Positions 9,428 through 16,462 of a stretch of DNA of 32,748 bases are shown here, in pieces (positions within the stretch are counted from its first letter, which is position 1; every line of letters begins with the position of its first letter). Origin of the DNA: Isohypsibius dastychi (lineage: Eukaryota > Tardigrada > Eutardigrada > Parachela > Isohypsibiidae). The stretch is from the NCBI GenBank assembly GCA_034696485.1, contig JAQIWT010000131.1, forward strand, positions 1 to 32,748, given 5' to 3'. The position numbers were made by a program, and so were the translations under genes. The notes beneath the pieces are model-generated. The model was not told the DNA's origin, did no database searches, and worked only from the letters and a program-made list of their open reading frames with translations.

Positions 9428-10456
9428 TTATTTTATTGTTTTCTTGTCAATCCAGGAATTAAATTCAGGGCCGTAGCCTAACCACTTGACAAACACTTTG
9501 CCCTTTCTCTCTTTAATAACCTTCTCAATCTTAAATTCTTCATCGGCACCCTTAAAACCAGTAACCAGAGACAATTCAGCTTCGTAAAATTTTCCAACTA
9601 GAGGTTCTCCTTTAAGGTCCTCCAGCTTGTAAACCGGAACGGTGTGTTCGATGACTTTTTTGATGACAAATATTTCCTCGTGAAATTTGTATTCATATCC
9701 TTTTTCGAAAACTTTTTTCTCCTTTGCGATACGAACTGTATCTCCAACCTTGTATCGCGGTTTCTTGTTGATCAGTTCCCCGTACAGTTGATTGAACACT
9801 TGTAGTGAATTGTCGTGCTGAACATCGGCTGGTTTCATCTTGATTGATGAGTGTTCAGAATTATTGTACGAGTCCACTATATCTTGAAGTGCATCGATGT
9901 ACTCTGTGGAAATTCGGTGACGAAATAATTTCCAGATTCTTGATTTGATTGTCGATATGAGTCTTTCAGCCATGGCGCATTTGATGTCACTGTTTTCTGA
10001 CGTTATCAGTCTGATATTGTGCTCCTTGAAATAATCCAGAACATTCTTGTTGAAGAACTCCTTCCCTTTGTCTGATTGAATTTTTTCCGGTTCGCCCAGC
10101 TCTTTGAACACAACTTTCAGAGCAGTCAGGACTTCTGGTCCGGTTTTATTCTTAAGAGGCTGAATGCTCGCTTTACGGCTGAAACAATCTATTACCACCA
10201 GCAGGAACTTGACTCCTTTATTTTCCTTGTGGTAACGGCTTAGGTCCGCCAGGTCCATCTGGAATTGTTGCTGGAAATTGCTCACTATGATCCGATTCCT
10301 CCGAAACTTTTTTCTTTTTTGTTTGTTTACGGTATATGAATCTAAACCTTGCAGGAAAGCTTCGGCTTTTGCTTCGGTTACGTTGGCAGCTTTTGCTAAT
10401 CTCCGAGCTCCCCCTAAGCTGCCCGGGTTCTTCGGGTCGTGGTAAATCTCGTCCAT
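9428..10456 (-). CDS. Retrovirus-like DDE integrase with C-terminal chromodomain
   Basis: 342 aa from the ATG at 10456; the frame stays open to 10513, but the conserved family N-terminus IYHDPKNPGSLGG begins just after the chosen Met. The catalytic triad is D68 (QMDLADL), D129 (QSDKGKEF) and E164 (AMAERLIST), a normal D,D-35-E spacing. An SH3-like DNA-binding region (PRYKVGDTVRIAK) follows, then a chromodomain (FKIEKVIKERKGKVFVKWLG...SWID) at the C-terminus. It inserts the linear element into the genome; the chromodomain may steer insertion to modified histones (family knowledge). All catalytic residues are intact. A TATTTTTAAAG stretch at 10484-10494 could be its promoter but is close to the ATG. 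Confidence 0.95.
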   Translation of the reverse strand: MDEIYHDPKNPGSLGGARRLAKAANVTEAKAEAFLQGLDSYTVNKQKRKKFRRNRIIVSNFQQQFQMDLADLSRYHKENKGVKFLLVVIDCFSRKASIQPLKNKTGPEVLTALKVVFKELGEPEKIQSDKGKEFFNKNVLDYFKEHNIRLITSENSDIKCAMAERLISTIKSRIWKLFRHRISTEYIDALQDIVDSYNNSEHSSIKMKPADVQHDNSLQVFNQLYGELINKKPRYKVGDTVRIAKEKKVFEKGYEYKFHEEIFVIKKVIEHTVPVYKLEDLKGEPLVGKFYEAELSLVTGFKGADEEFKIEKVIKERKGKVFVKWLGYGPEFNSWIDKKTIK

Positions 10457-10534
10457 CGTTACAACAATTTGACACACAGTCGACTTTAAAAATACGACAA
10501 AAGCGCAGCACACTTGGTATCCAAGCCATTCTCT

Positions 10535-11119
10535 TTAATAGAGATATATCCACTTCTTTTTATTTGATCCTCCTTCCTGTTGTGAAACTACAATGTTGGA
10601 CCGTTTCTCAAATCGGCCTGGTGGCCGCTTTTTAATAGTGGAAATGACAGATTCCGGCTCTTGGCTCTCTGATTCTTGGCTCTCTGATCTTCTGGTGGCT
10701 TTTTGTCTTGTTCGGGAAGATATTGGACTTCGAACCGGTGTCACAATTGCATCTCTTGTTCTTGAAAGATCAGGACTTGGCTTGTCAGACGGTCTAAGCT
10801 TATGTTTTTGAGGTGTTGACCGAGAATTCCAAACTGATTTTGATGGTTTCGGTGCCTGTGTCCGTGTAAAGTTTTTGGTCGGTTGATAAGTTGGGTTGGC
10901 GTCCCCCATGGATTTTGGTCGCAGAGCGAGAAATCTTTCCAGTGACGAAGACAACATGTCGGCTTTTTCCCATTCGGAAATATCTTCCCGTCTGAGAAGT
11001 TTCCTTGTGAACGCATCAAGATTTACCATCTCAAGTGCTTCCGGTGGCTCTTTGTTCAGCTGAATTTGGGTGAGTTTCTGATCCATGACGCGTTTAGGGA
11101 CGATAAAATATTCATTCAT
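10535..11119 (-). CDS. Polinton conserved virion-type protein with basic tail
   Basis: 194 aa. The N-terminus (NEYFIVPKRVMDQKL) resembles short conserved proteins seen beside Polinton ATPase and integrase genes, from memory. The middle and C-terminus are disordered, rich in Ser/Arg/Pro, with two nearly identical SESQE repeats. Near the end, QQEGGSNKKKW contains Q-E-G-G-S, a match to the adenain consensus, which would release a short basic-aromatic tail. It starts seven nt after the 106-aa gene stop. Exact function unknown. Confidence 0.7.
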   Translation of the reverse strand: MNEYFIVPKRVMDQKLTQIQLNKEPPEALEMVNLDAFTRKLLRREDISEWEKADMLSSSLERFLALRPKSMGDANPTYQPTKNFTRTQAPKPSKSVWNSRSTPQKHKLRPSDKPSPDLSRTRDAIVTPVRSPISSRTRQKATRRSESQESESQEPESVISTIKKRPPGRFEKRSNIVVSQQEGGSNKKKWIYLY

Positions 11120-11125
11120 TTCAGC

Positions 11126-11446
11126 TTACGCTAGAGCTGATCCTAGCACTGAAGCTAAAATAGGCAATAATGCTCCAAGAAATCCTCCTTGTTGAAGGAT
11201 CTTTTTCTTCTGTTTCGATGGGTATCTTTTCAAAGCCAGTAATTTGAGCGGTTTTCTCCAACGGTGACAAGTTTTCAGCTGGTCGGGAGAGAGTGGTGTG
11301 GTGCTCTTCACAATATTAACGGCAACTTCGGTTAATCCTTTCAGATGATCCTTGTTTAAATAGTCAACTACGACTTTTCGTTGACTTGGCTTCAAACTTT
11401 TCAATGTGATGACAACAGGTGCCAGGTGTCTCACGTTTTCCGACAT
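11126..11446 (-). CDS. Small virion-type protein with hydrophobic C-terminus
   Basis: 106 aa. A helical N-terminal half (LKSLKPSQRKVVVDYLNKD) is followed by a basic stretch (LALKRYPSKQKKKILQ) and then QGGFLGALLPILASVLGSALA. The last part is a known recurring Polinton motif: a basic run, then a Q-x-G-G-F site, then a Gly/Leu-rich hydrophobic tail. Protease cleavage at the double glycine would free a membrane-active peptide (inference). Its ATG overlaps the ATPase 3' end by 16 nt, and a TATTTAAG box inside the ATPase frame lies 67 nt upstream, which suggests its own promoter. Confidence 0.75.
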   Translation of the reverse strand: MSENVRHLAPVVITLKSLKPSQRKVVVDYLNKDHLKGLTEVAVNIVKSTTPLSPDQLKTCHRWRKPLKLLALKRYPSKQKKKILQQGGFLGALLPILASVLGSALA

Positions 11447-12099
11447 GGCAAGGCAGTTGAGTTGTTCAAATACAGTCGCATATACTGATCTGGTAACACG
11501 TGAGAGCGCACTCTTAAATAGTCGGGCGTGTTCGGTTTGAGGTCTATCACAAGTGGCTCAAACGCTTCCTTGGTGACTTTTTCATACGCCTCAGTCAAAT
11601 GTGGTAGGCCCATTTGTCTGGCAAGTGTCTTGATCTGGTTGACGTCACGGCAGTTTCGGAATAAGACCATGTACTGGCTGTTTAGATGTATGTCACGCAT
11701 TGATTTTCCTTGCTTGTACAGATTTTGCATAATCAGAACCACGGACACATTTTTATGGTGAATGCCTTGCGTGAAAAGTTTCGATGCTTTTGGATGATTT
11801 GACAGTTCTTGGCCGAGGTCATCCAGTATCAGTAAGGTACTGACTGTACTATCAAAATAATCTTCCTGGTCGAATATTTTTTCAATTCCCTTAACAAATT
11901 CGACGTTTTTCATGGAGTCAAACGCAGGTTGCCATTCACCGTAAGCATACACGATGCGATCAATTGGTTTGTTTATCATTTGATCCTTGAATTCAATCAG
12001 TTTCGATATAAACACGCTCTTCCCACTCATGGTAGGCCCGCACACCACAGCACCAAATGGTGCACAGAAACGAGGATCAGAGTCAAGTACGGAATACAT
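11431..12099 (-). CDS. FtsK/HerA-type (A32-like) genome-packaging ATPase
   Basis: 222 aa. Walker A is GPTMSGKS (residues 21-28) and Walker B is LLILDDL (near residue 90). Downstream are VSVVLIMQNLYKQGKSMRDI and the sensor-like region LFRNCRDVNQIKTLARQMG, typical of Polinton packaging ATPases. It should pump the linear genome into preformed capsids. Intact. A TATTTAAG box (12143-12150) lies 44 nt upstream. Confidence 0.93.
   Translation of the reverse strand: MYSVLDSDPRFCAPFGAVVCGPTMSGKSVFISKLIEFKDQMINKPIDRIVYAYGEWQPAFDSMKNVEFVKGIEKIFDQEDYFDSTVSTLLILDDLGQELSNHPKASKLFTQGIHHKNVSVVLIMQNLYKQGKSMRDIHLNSQYMVLFRNCRDVNQIKTLARQMGLPHLTEAYEKVTKEAFEPLVIDLKPNTPDYLRVRSHVLPDQYMRLYLNNSTALPCRKT
11513..11520 (-). 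promoter_or_regulatory. Putative TATA-like box (TATTTAAG) for the 106-aa gene
   Basis: TATTTAAG on the minus strand, 67 nt before the ATG at 11446 and inside the ATPase coding frame. It is identical to the box before the ATPase itself. Confidence 0.5.
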
Positions 12100-12142
12100 C
12101 GTGAAATATTTAAATGTTGTTACATTCTCCTGGCTAGGCGCT

Positions 12143-12150
12143 CTTAAATA
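12143..12150 (-). promoter_or_regulatory. Putative TATA-like box (TATTTAAG) for the ATPase
   Basis: TATTTAAG on the minus strand, 44 nt before the ATG at 12099, in the 66-bp spacer behind the Cys-rich gene. Confidence 0.55.
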
Positions 12151-12165
12151 ACCGATCGGAAAACT

Positions 12166-12399
12166 TTAGTTACAAAGACTGAAACAGTCAAGAAAACATT
12201 CGCAGCATATGAAACAGGTAAAACAACAGTTTGTTAGGGCACTTTCTTTATCAGGTTCTGTAATCGGTCCAGTATAAGGTGGAGGACTATCTGAGTGGTG
12301 AGTTGGAACCTGAGTCTCGGGGTTGCTGACGCCGAAAAAATCCTTGAGTAAATATGGCGGCGGGCGTGGCTGACAAATTATGAGCTGAGGCTCGTCCAT
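12166..12399 (-). CDS. Small Cys-rich protein with two PPxY motifs
   Basis: 77 aa. Two PPPY motifs (residues 13-16 and 39-42) lie in a Pro-rich N-terminal half. The C-terminal 20 residues hold nine cysteines (NCCFTCFICCECF and onward) mixed with aromatic residues, which looks like a multiply palmitoylated membrane anchor. PPxY is the ligand of WW-domain NEDD4-family ubiquitin ligases and acts as a late domain in several viruses, including adenovirus pVI (family knowledge). A role in trafficking, ubiquitin recruitment or budding is inference. It has a TATATAAG box 64 nt upstream. No homologue is recognised. Confidence 0.65.
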   Translation of the reverse strand: MDEPQLIICQPRPPPYLLKDFFGVSNPETQVPTHHSDSPPPYTGPITEPDKESALTNCCFTCFICCECFLDCFSLCN

Positions 12400-12462
12400 T
12401 TTGAAAGTGAATTTGGGTCGAACCGCATGTGTTTTACTGTTTTATTAAGCTTGTGGTGCAGT

Positions 12463-12470
12463 CTTATATA
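12463..12470 (-). promoter_or_regulatory. TATA box (TATATAAG) of the PPxY protein gene
   Basis: TATATAAG on the minus strand, 64 nt before the ATG at 12399. It overlaps the 3' end of the upstream 117-aa gene. Confidence 0.7.
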
Positions 12471-12817
12471 CCATTATAGTAGACATCAACTGCGAATTCG
12501 ATTATTCTATAACAGTCTGCCAAAATACACACAAAGTTCATAATCGTTAGAAATGGGTTCGGACGACGCTTCGCAGCTGGCTGTACTGGGCTATCCGGAA
12601 CTACCGGCTGAGCGTCCTTTGGCGGCTGACGTGTTCGCTTCATTCTCCTGAGGGTGGGTCTAATGGTATTTTCCTTATCGGAGGCACTTGTGTCGGTGTC
12701 GGAGCCAGACGAAATAGTAAAGCGGTCGCTGTGCGAAGAAGGCGGGGTTGGAGATGTGTCTGGCACGTCCCTGTTGACGGCTCTGGCCTCTCGGTATGAT
12801 ACAGGACGTCGATACAT
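12464..12817 (-). CDS. Small basic protein with C-terminal hydrophobic segment, unknown function
   Basis: 117 aa from the ATG at 12817. The frame extends upstream to 12940, but the TATATAAA box at 12885-12892 lies inside that extension, so the inner Met is preferred. It has a Ser/Thr/Pro-rich, probably disordered region, basic patches (RRMKRTRQ, AKRRPNPF) and a C-terminal hydrophobic helix starting FLTIMNFVCILADC. It could be a tail-anchored or virion protein. Not recognised. Confidence 0.5.
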   Translation of the reverse strand: MYRRPVSYREARAVNRDVPDTSPTPPSSHSDRFTISSGSDTDTSASDKENTIRPTLRRMKRTRQPPKDAQPVVPDSPVQPAAKRRPNPFLTIMNFVCILADCYRIIEFAVDVYYNGI

Positions 12818-12884
12818 TATACAGCAGAAGATTAAAAGCAAGACTGATAATGAAGGTCTGTGCTTTATGGGAACTAAATCTCTC

Positions 12885-12892
12885 TTTATATA
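12885..12892 (-). promoter_or_regulatory. TATA box (TATATAAA) of the 117-aa gene
   Basis: TATATAAA on the minus strand, 68 nt before the ATG at 12817. Confidence 0.6.
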
Positions 12893-13057
12893 CAGGACCC
12901 TGATCGATATATCTATCCGAAGTGGCCGGAAAATATTCACTAGCCGTAGAAGATGGCCTAACTCAATTTTACAACATCAGACAACGGTCGAACACACTGA
13001 AACAGTGATAGATAATGGTCGAAACTGAATGACTGTTTTTTTCCTCTGATGTGGTTC

Positions 13058-13065
13058 TATAAATA
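13058..13065 (+). promoter_or_regulatory. TATA box (TATAAATA) of the BIR-like gene
   Basis: TATAAATA lies 41 nt before the ATG at 13106, followed by an initiator-like TCAGT at 13079-13083. Confidence 0.6.
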
Positions 13066-13105
13066 CTGGAAAATAATGTCAGTGATCATCCACATCTCTG
13101 TTATC

Positions 13106-13408
13106 ATGGATTCAATTTCTCGGGAACGTATGGAATTGGAAATGGATATGTCCACTTTGGAGGCTCGGATGGCCAGTTTTGAGAACCACAAGTTTCGCCA
13201 TGGAGTCAGCTGGTCGATTTTAGCTGATGCTGGTCTTTATTGTTATAGTGATCTAGGCTGTCTTCGCTGTGCTGCGTGTGCCTTAATGTTTCGGCCAGAC
13301 TATCCAAGCTTGGGGAATTCAAACGATTTTGTACTTCTAGCCTATGGTCATACGTGTAAATATTCCATGGGCCGCAATCCTAACGTTCAGATTAATAAAA
13401 TTGTTTGA
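13106..13408 (+). CDS. BIR-like (inhibitor-of-apoptosis type) zinc-finger protein
   Basis: 100 aa from the ATG at 13106, chosen because the TATA box at 13058 excludes the upstream Met at 13049. The core reads EARMASFENH...SILADAGLYCYSDLGCLRCAAC, which follows the BIR pattern R-x-x-S-F, L-A-x-A-G-[LF]-Y, then C-x-x-C (C55, C58). A His and a Cys near the end (H82, C84) could complete a zinc site, but their spacing is not the canonical H-x6-C. It is a degenerate single BIR without RING. BIR proteins of insect DNA viruses block caspases; such a role here is inferred. An AATAAA (13394-13399) overlaps the last codons. Confidence 0.6.
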   Translation: MDSISRERMELEMDMSTLEARMASFENHKFRHGVSWSILADAGLYCYSDLGCLRCAACALMFRPDYPSLGNSNDFVLLAYGHTCKYSMGRNPNVQINKIV

Positions 13409-13785
13409 TTGAATGATTCCGTGATCGCTCCTTAACTCCAGTCACTTTAAACAACTCGAAACACTGAAGTTTGATCCCTGTGTCCACTAACAAAATTCGT
13501 GACGTCAGGTGTCACGTGGGGTACAACTGATGCAACGTGCGGAGCTTCGGATTTGGGGGGGGGGGGGCGTGTGAGGGGTCCGACACAGGTGGCAGGGTCC
13601 GGCCGCGCATGGCCATAAATCGAATATCATTGATTTTAATTTAATAAATTAAATTAAATCAATAAGTTATACGGACGCTCTTCCTACTCGTAAGGAAGCA
13701 AAATGCTCGCTTAGCGCTGATTTCTTCTCGAGCTATCGTTCATTTTCGCTGCAACATTCGTAACTAGAGCAGTTCAGAATTTAAT
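13409..13785. other. Junction between Polinton and Harbinger remnant; low-complexity sequence
   Basis: No gene. It contains TGACGTCA (13500-13507) with a nearby CACGTG, a run of 13 G (13555-13567), a repeated GGGTCC, and an AT-only palindrome at 13629-13663. It probably includes the Polinton right end, but no terminus can be proven here. Confidence 0.5.
13629..13663. repeat. AT-rich near-perfect palindrome
   Basis: A 35-bp sequence starting ATTGATTTTAATTTAA and ending AATTAAATTAAATCAAT. The arms are complementary apart from one extra T, so it can form a hairpin or cruciform. Confidence 0.6.
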
Positions 13786-15041
13786 ATGGCAGCCGAGAAT
13801 AAAGCTGTTTTGATCAACGCCATTATGCAACATATTCAGTCTTTCGAAGATTTTTTCAACGCAGTTTTGACTGAACACACTGGACTTCATCAATGTTTGA
13901 TAGCAGCATATGGCATTATGGGTGAAAGAGATTTCGTCAACCGGGAATTACGCAAATCCAGCATGAAGGAACTTCTAAAGTAAGCTGAGTTTTACACAAA
14001 CTGCAATGCTGACCGATCTTAAACAGAAGAATATATTTATTTAATAATTTTGTTTCAGCACGCCGGAAAGAGTTTTCAAGGAAACATTCCGCCTAAACAA
14101 GCGTCTTTTTAATTCGGTAGTGAAAGCAACAGCCAGAGAATTCGACCAAACTGCCGACCCAGAAACCATCCAACTATTCCATATCAACCTGGTAACACTT
14201 CATGTTGCAACTGGATTGTACATTTTGGGACCCGGGTCCACAATAGCTGCTGCAGCCGTTTCTTTGGGACTAGGAAGATCAACCGTCCATAAAAATTTCG
14301 TTGCGTTTCTGAACGCGATAAAAAGAACATACTCGGGGCTCATTCGTCTTCCGGACGCAGCGCAGATCGCAAAGTTTTCGGAAATGAATGCAGCGAAATG
14401 GAAAGCCGCTGGTGCACTGTGGGTTCCACCAATTTTTGGAGCAGTTGATGGAAGTCACATCTACATTCACCGACCAGCTGAAAATCCTGATTCGTATTAT
14501 AACCGCCACAGAACATTTAGCGTGGTACTGCAGGCTCTCGCTGCACCAACCGGTCAAATTCTTCACGCAACTTTCAGGCCGGGTTCACAATGCAAAAATC
14601 TTTGAAACCAGCGGACTTTTGGATTTAATTCCAGCCGGCACGAAAATACTGGGAGATGGGGCTTATCCGTACTCAACAAAATTACTGACACCTTATAGAG
14701 ATAATGGGACGATAAACCAGGAAAAGAAAAAATACAATAAGATGCTTTCGGGAACTCGGATGTGTGTTGTTGGAATGCTTAAAGGACGATGGCGAATTTT
14801 GGGGAACACCATAAAATATAAGAACATGAGCATGATAAACCATATTGTGCTTGTGTGTTGCTTGCTTCACAATTTATGTCTGGCCGATAATGACGATGCC
14901 GATGAATTTATGTTGGAACAAGAACAAGATGCCAACATGAATGGGGACTTTCACGAAGACCCAATCGAGGACAATAACTCTGTGGATAAGCGCCGTAACC
15001 GATTTTGGGCCAAAGTGTTTGCCCCTCAAAATGCGATTTGA
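13786..15041 (+). pseudogene. PIF/Harbinger transposase, frameshifted
   Basis: Exon 13786-13979 and a second exon from 14059 join around a 79-bp GT-AG intron. The transposase is clear: a helix-turn-helix-like region (SLGLGRSTVHKNFVAFLNAI), then PPIFGAVDGSHI carrying the first Asp, then YYNRHRTFSVVLQAL. At about 14580 the frame breaks. The protein resumes in another frame with VHNAKIFETSGLLDL and GDGAYPYSTKLL (a DDE Asp) and ends at 15041. The expected second Asp is replaced in the HATFRPG segment. The final Glu region is shortened: TRMCVVGMLKGRW lacks the usual V-E-R-A-F. Frameshift plus missing catalytic residues indicate a dead copy. Confidence 0.85.
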
Positions 15042-15212
15042 AAAAATTACTGAAAACTAACTTGTATTGTACAGTTCAGTATGTATCCGATTTTTTTGTT
15101 AGCGTAACCGCAAAATGATTAAAAAACTGTCATAACCCGATGCGAATCAAATTGATTGAAAAACAAGAGCTGAATGATTATATGAAACGTTCACTCAAAT
15201 TTTACTCGAATT

Positions 15213-15992
15213 TTAAAAATGTGGTCTCCAGATTTTGGGCTCTGGCTTTTTCTTGGCGTTTTCACTAGGCGTGGACGGAAGAGGAGTGGTCGGAAATATG
15301 GGGGGACCAGGTTCGTAGCGACCTACAACAGGCGGATACCCACGGAATGTCGACAGAGCAGGAAGGCGGTTGGTCCATGGGACAGTACCGTATTGGTGTG
15401 GCAGGCGATTCGCTTGTTGAATGAACTGAGATTGCCTAATTAGAGCGGTGGCAACCCGGTTCATCGTTGGTTTTCGAGGGAACCTTGGGTTGGTGGGGTT
15501 TCGGACTACTTGGGCTTCCCGGCTGACAGGCAGTCTAGAAACTTGGTGTGCTTGGGATGATGAGGGTCGGATATCCAAAATGCGTGAGCAACTGGGCTTG
15601 GGGGGTGGAACCAGAGCAGTAACGACTTCAGGATTTGGCAGTACTGTTTCCGGTGGCGGTCGAGTAGGTGGGATCGCTGGAGCTGGAGGAACCGTCTGAG
15701 TGGGCAAAAACCGCGGCAGCATGGCCATGGTCTCTTGGTGACGCGTGGCTTGTTCAGCATTCAGTTTCAGCAAGAGCTTGGTTGACCGTTTACCGATCGC
15801 ATCCACTCGCCCTATTGCAGAATCTTTCTTGCTCCGGCTGGTTTTTGGATGTTTGACCTCAGCAGCATTAGCATCTTCATCCTCGCTCCCGGTGGAAAGA
15901 TCATCCTGGTCACCGATCTGAAAGCGTCCCTTGTCGCGCTTCCGCTTTCCAGCTCGCAATTTTCCAGGTGTGAGGTCTTTCATTTCTGCCAC
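15213..15992 (-). CDS. Harbinger partner protein, C-terminal part
   Basis: 259 aa open frame, convergent with the transposase, as in many two-gene PIF/Harbinger elements. Seen: a basic, acidic-Ser patch near the start (KRKRDKGRFQ, STGSEDEDANAAE), a short helical stretch (KRSTKLLLKLNAEQATRHQETMAM by description, residues about 68-91), then a long Pro-rich tail. It is probably spliced to the Myb/trihelix-like exon at 16265-16462; an acceptor-like CAG lies just upstream of 15992. By family knowledge the partner binds DNA and brings transposase to the nucleus. Integrity is uncertain because the exon links are not proven. Confidence 0.5.
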   Translation of the reverse strand: MAEMKDLTPGKLRAGKRKRDKGRFQIGDQDDLSTGSEDEDANAAEVKHPKTSRSKKDSAIGRVDAIGKRSTKLLLKLNAEQATRHQETMAMLPRFLPTQTVPPAPAIPPTRPPPETVLPNPEVVTALVPPPKPSCSRILDIRPSSSQAHQVSRLPVSREAQVVRNPTNPRFPRKPTMNRVATALIRQSQFIQQANRLPHQYGTVPWTNRLPALSTFRGYPPVVGRYEPGPPIFPTTPLPSTPSENAKKKPEPKIWRPHF

Positions 15993-16264
15993 CTTGTCAC
16001 CTGAGGAACAAATAAAAAAATTAAAATAAAGTTGGGGGCTGTTGGGATTATTTCCGCGAAAGTATGTGCCGGGATTCCGTGTTATGCTGGTATTTTTGTA
16101 ATAAAAATTTACGGCTGATAATTTATATATTTATTTTATACAAATGTATCCACACGTGCGTGTATATCATCGAAATAAAAACAAGTTTACTTTCTGTGCC
16201 TTGAAGGCCTTTCATATTGATATGCGGTTGCGTGCCGAAAGTTTCGTCGAAAAGGTCGAAATAT

Positions 16265-16462
16265 TCAAACGAAGATCGACCTTCTCCGCTTGTATGGCCC
16301 AGTTGAACTTTTCTTTTTGTAGCGCGCAAATTGGTTGTCGTATCGTTTCTGAACTTGTTTGTAGTTGTATCTTGCAGAATCCGGAAACGCCTCATGGAGA
16401 GCATTAGTGACGCTCATCCAGTAGAACAAATAATTATCGTTCTTGTCGAATTCTTTTTGCAT
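16265..16462 (-). CDS. Myb/trihelix-like DNA-binding exon of the Harbinger partner gene (partial)
   Basis: 65 codons with the signature of Harbinger Myb-like proteins: FYWMSVTNALHEAFPDSARY followed by NYKQVQKRYDNQFARYKK. The exon probably extends upstream in frame to an acceptor-like TTTGTAG near 16490. The frame stops after KRRRSIFV, so a donor must lie before that, or the copy is broken. Confidence 0.6.
   Translation of the reverse strand: MQKEFDKNDNYLFYWMSVTNALHEAFPDSARYNYKQVQKRYDNQFARYKKKSSTGPYKRRRSIFV

Larger units (their letters stand above)
1..13600. mobile_element. Polinton/Maverick-type (adintovirus-like) element, left end outside the window
   Basis: The stretch holds the diagnostic Polinton set: protein-primed family B DNA polymerase, retrovirus-like integrase with chromodomain, FtsK/HerA-type packaging ATPase, adenain-type cysteine protease, double-jelly-roll major capsid protein and penton-type minor capsid protein. 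All of these are uninterrupted apart from short introns. Extra genes encode a TBP homologue, a tandem PC4 protein, an RNase-H-fold-like protein, a BIR-like protein and small Cys-rich or basic proteins. The polymerase is already open at base 1, so the left terminus is not seen. The right boundary is set loosely, after the BIR-like gene and a 13-G run at 13555-13567. No terminal inverted repeat can be paired because only one end is present. Confidence 0.95.

Noticed and set aside
13409-13628. Polinton right terminal inverted repeat
   Set aside because: Only one end of the element is in the window, so no repeat pairing can be shown, and no target duplication could be paired.
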